From NCBI GenBank assembly GCA_003353825.1, contig PIVW01000128.1, forward strand, positions 1 to 12,889: DNA of 12,889 nt, given 5' to 3'. The DNA is from Chloroflexota bacterium (GTDB lineage: Bacteria; Chloroflexota; Anaerolineae; J102). A program made the position numbers and the translations under genes. Below, in pieces: positions 12,852 to 12,889 of the stretch. The first letter of the stretch is position 1, and each line of letters opens with the position of its first letter. The notes beneath the pieces are model-generated. The model ran no database searches. It worked only from the letters and a program-made list of their open reading frames with translations, and was not told where the DNA came from.

Positions 12852-12889
12852 CAGGAATACGTGGCAGTGATTTTATGTTCAGATGCTCA

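Overview
The window most resembles an ordinary housekeeping segment of a Chloroflexota-like bacterium. That placement is an inference from protein style: a membrane-anchored protein with a Pro/Thr-rich linker and an Ig-like tail, tandem signal peptidases, and a DUF2520-panB-panC cluster. No rRNA or taxon-specific marker is present to confirm it. I see no prophage, CRISPR array, complete insertion sequence or tRNA gene.

Left block, minus strand, 1-2682. In transcription order it holds a XerD-type tyrosine recombinase, a trimeric-type purine nucleoside phosphorylase, a small membrane protein with a Pro/Thr linker, and the first 40 codons of an exported protein that runs off the window. The xerD-phosphorylase pairing is also seen in Firmicutes. 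A terminator-like hairpin with a T-run lies between those two genes, almost on the phosphorylase start codon.

Central block, plus strand, 3152-5927. This is a compact pantothenate operon of three genes: a Rossmann/DUF2520 dehydrogenase-like protein, panB (sharing ATGA with the gene before it) and panC. There is no panE and no panD here, so the DUF2520 protein is a reasonable candidate for the ketopantoate reductase step. A 469-base leader region upstream carries a candidate promoter and a perfect 16-bp hairpin.

Right block, minus strand, 12226 down to 5977. In transcription order it holds rpsO, pnp, two adjacent paralogous type I signal peptidases, and a fused AI-2E-family permease/HAD phosphatase. 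rpsO has a near-consensus promoter and a GTG start whose ribosome binding site can fold on itself. The rpsO-pnp spacer carries a perfect 28-bp inverted repeat directly after the rpsO stop, followed by a second perfect 7-bp hairpin. This is plausibly RNA-level control of PNPase, as known in E. coli, but built differently. The right edge holds the C-terminal half of a PIN-domain (VapC-like) toxin without a recognisable N-terminus.

The points most worth checking are the permease/HAD fusion, the rpsO-pnp double hairpin, the DUF2520 protein as a possible pantothenate enzyme, and the palindrome-rich, AT-rich tail of the second signal peptidase. I did not find a clearly new multi-gene system.
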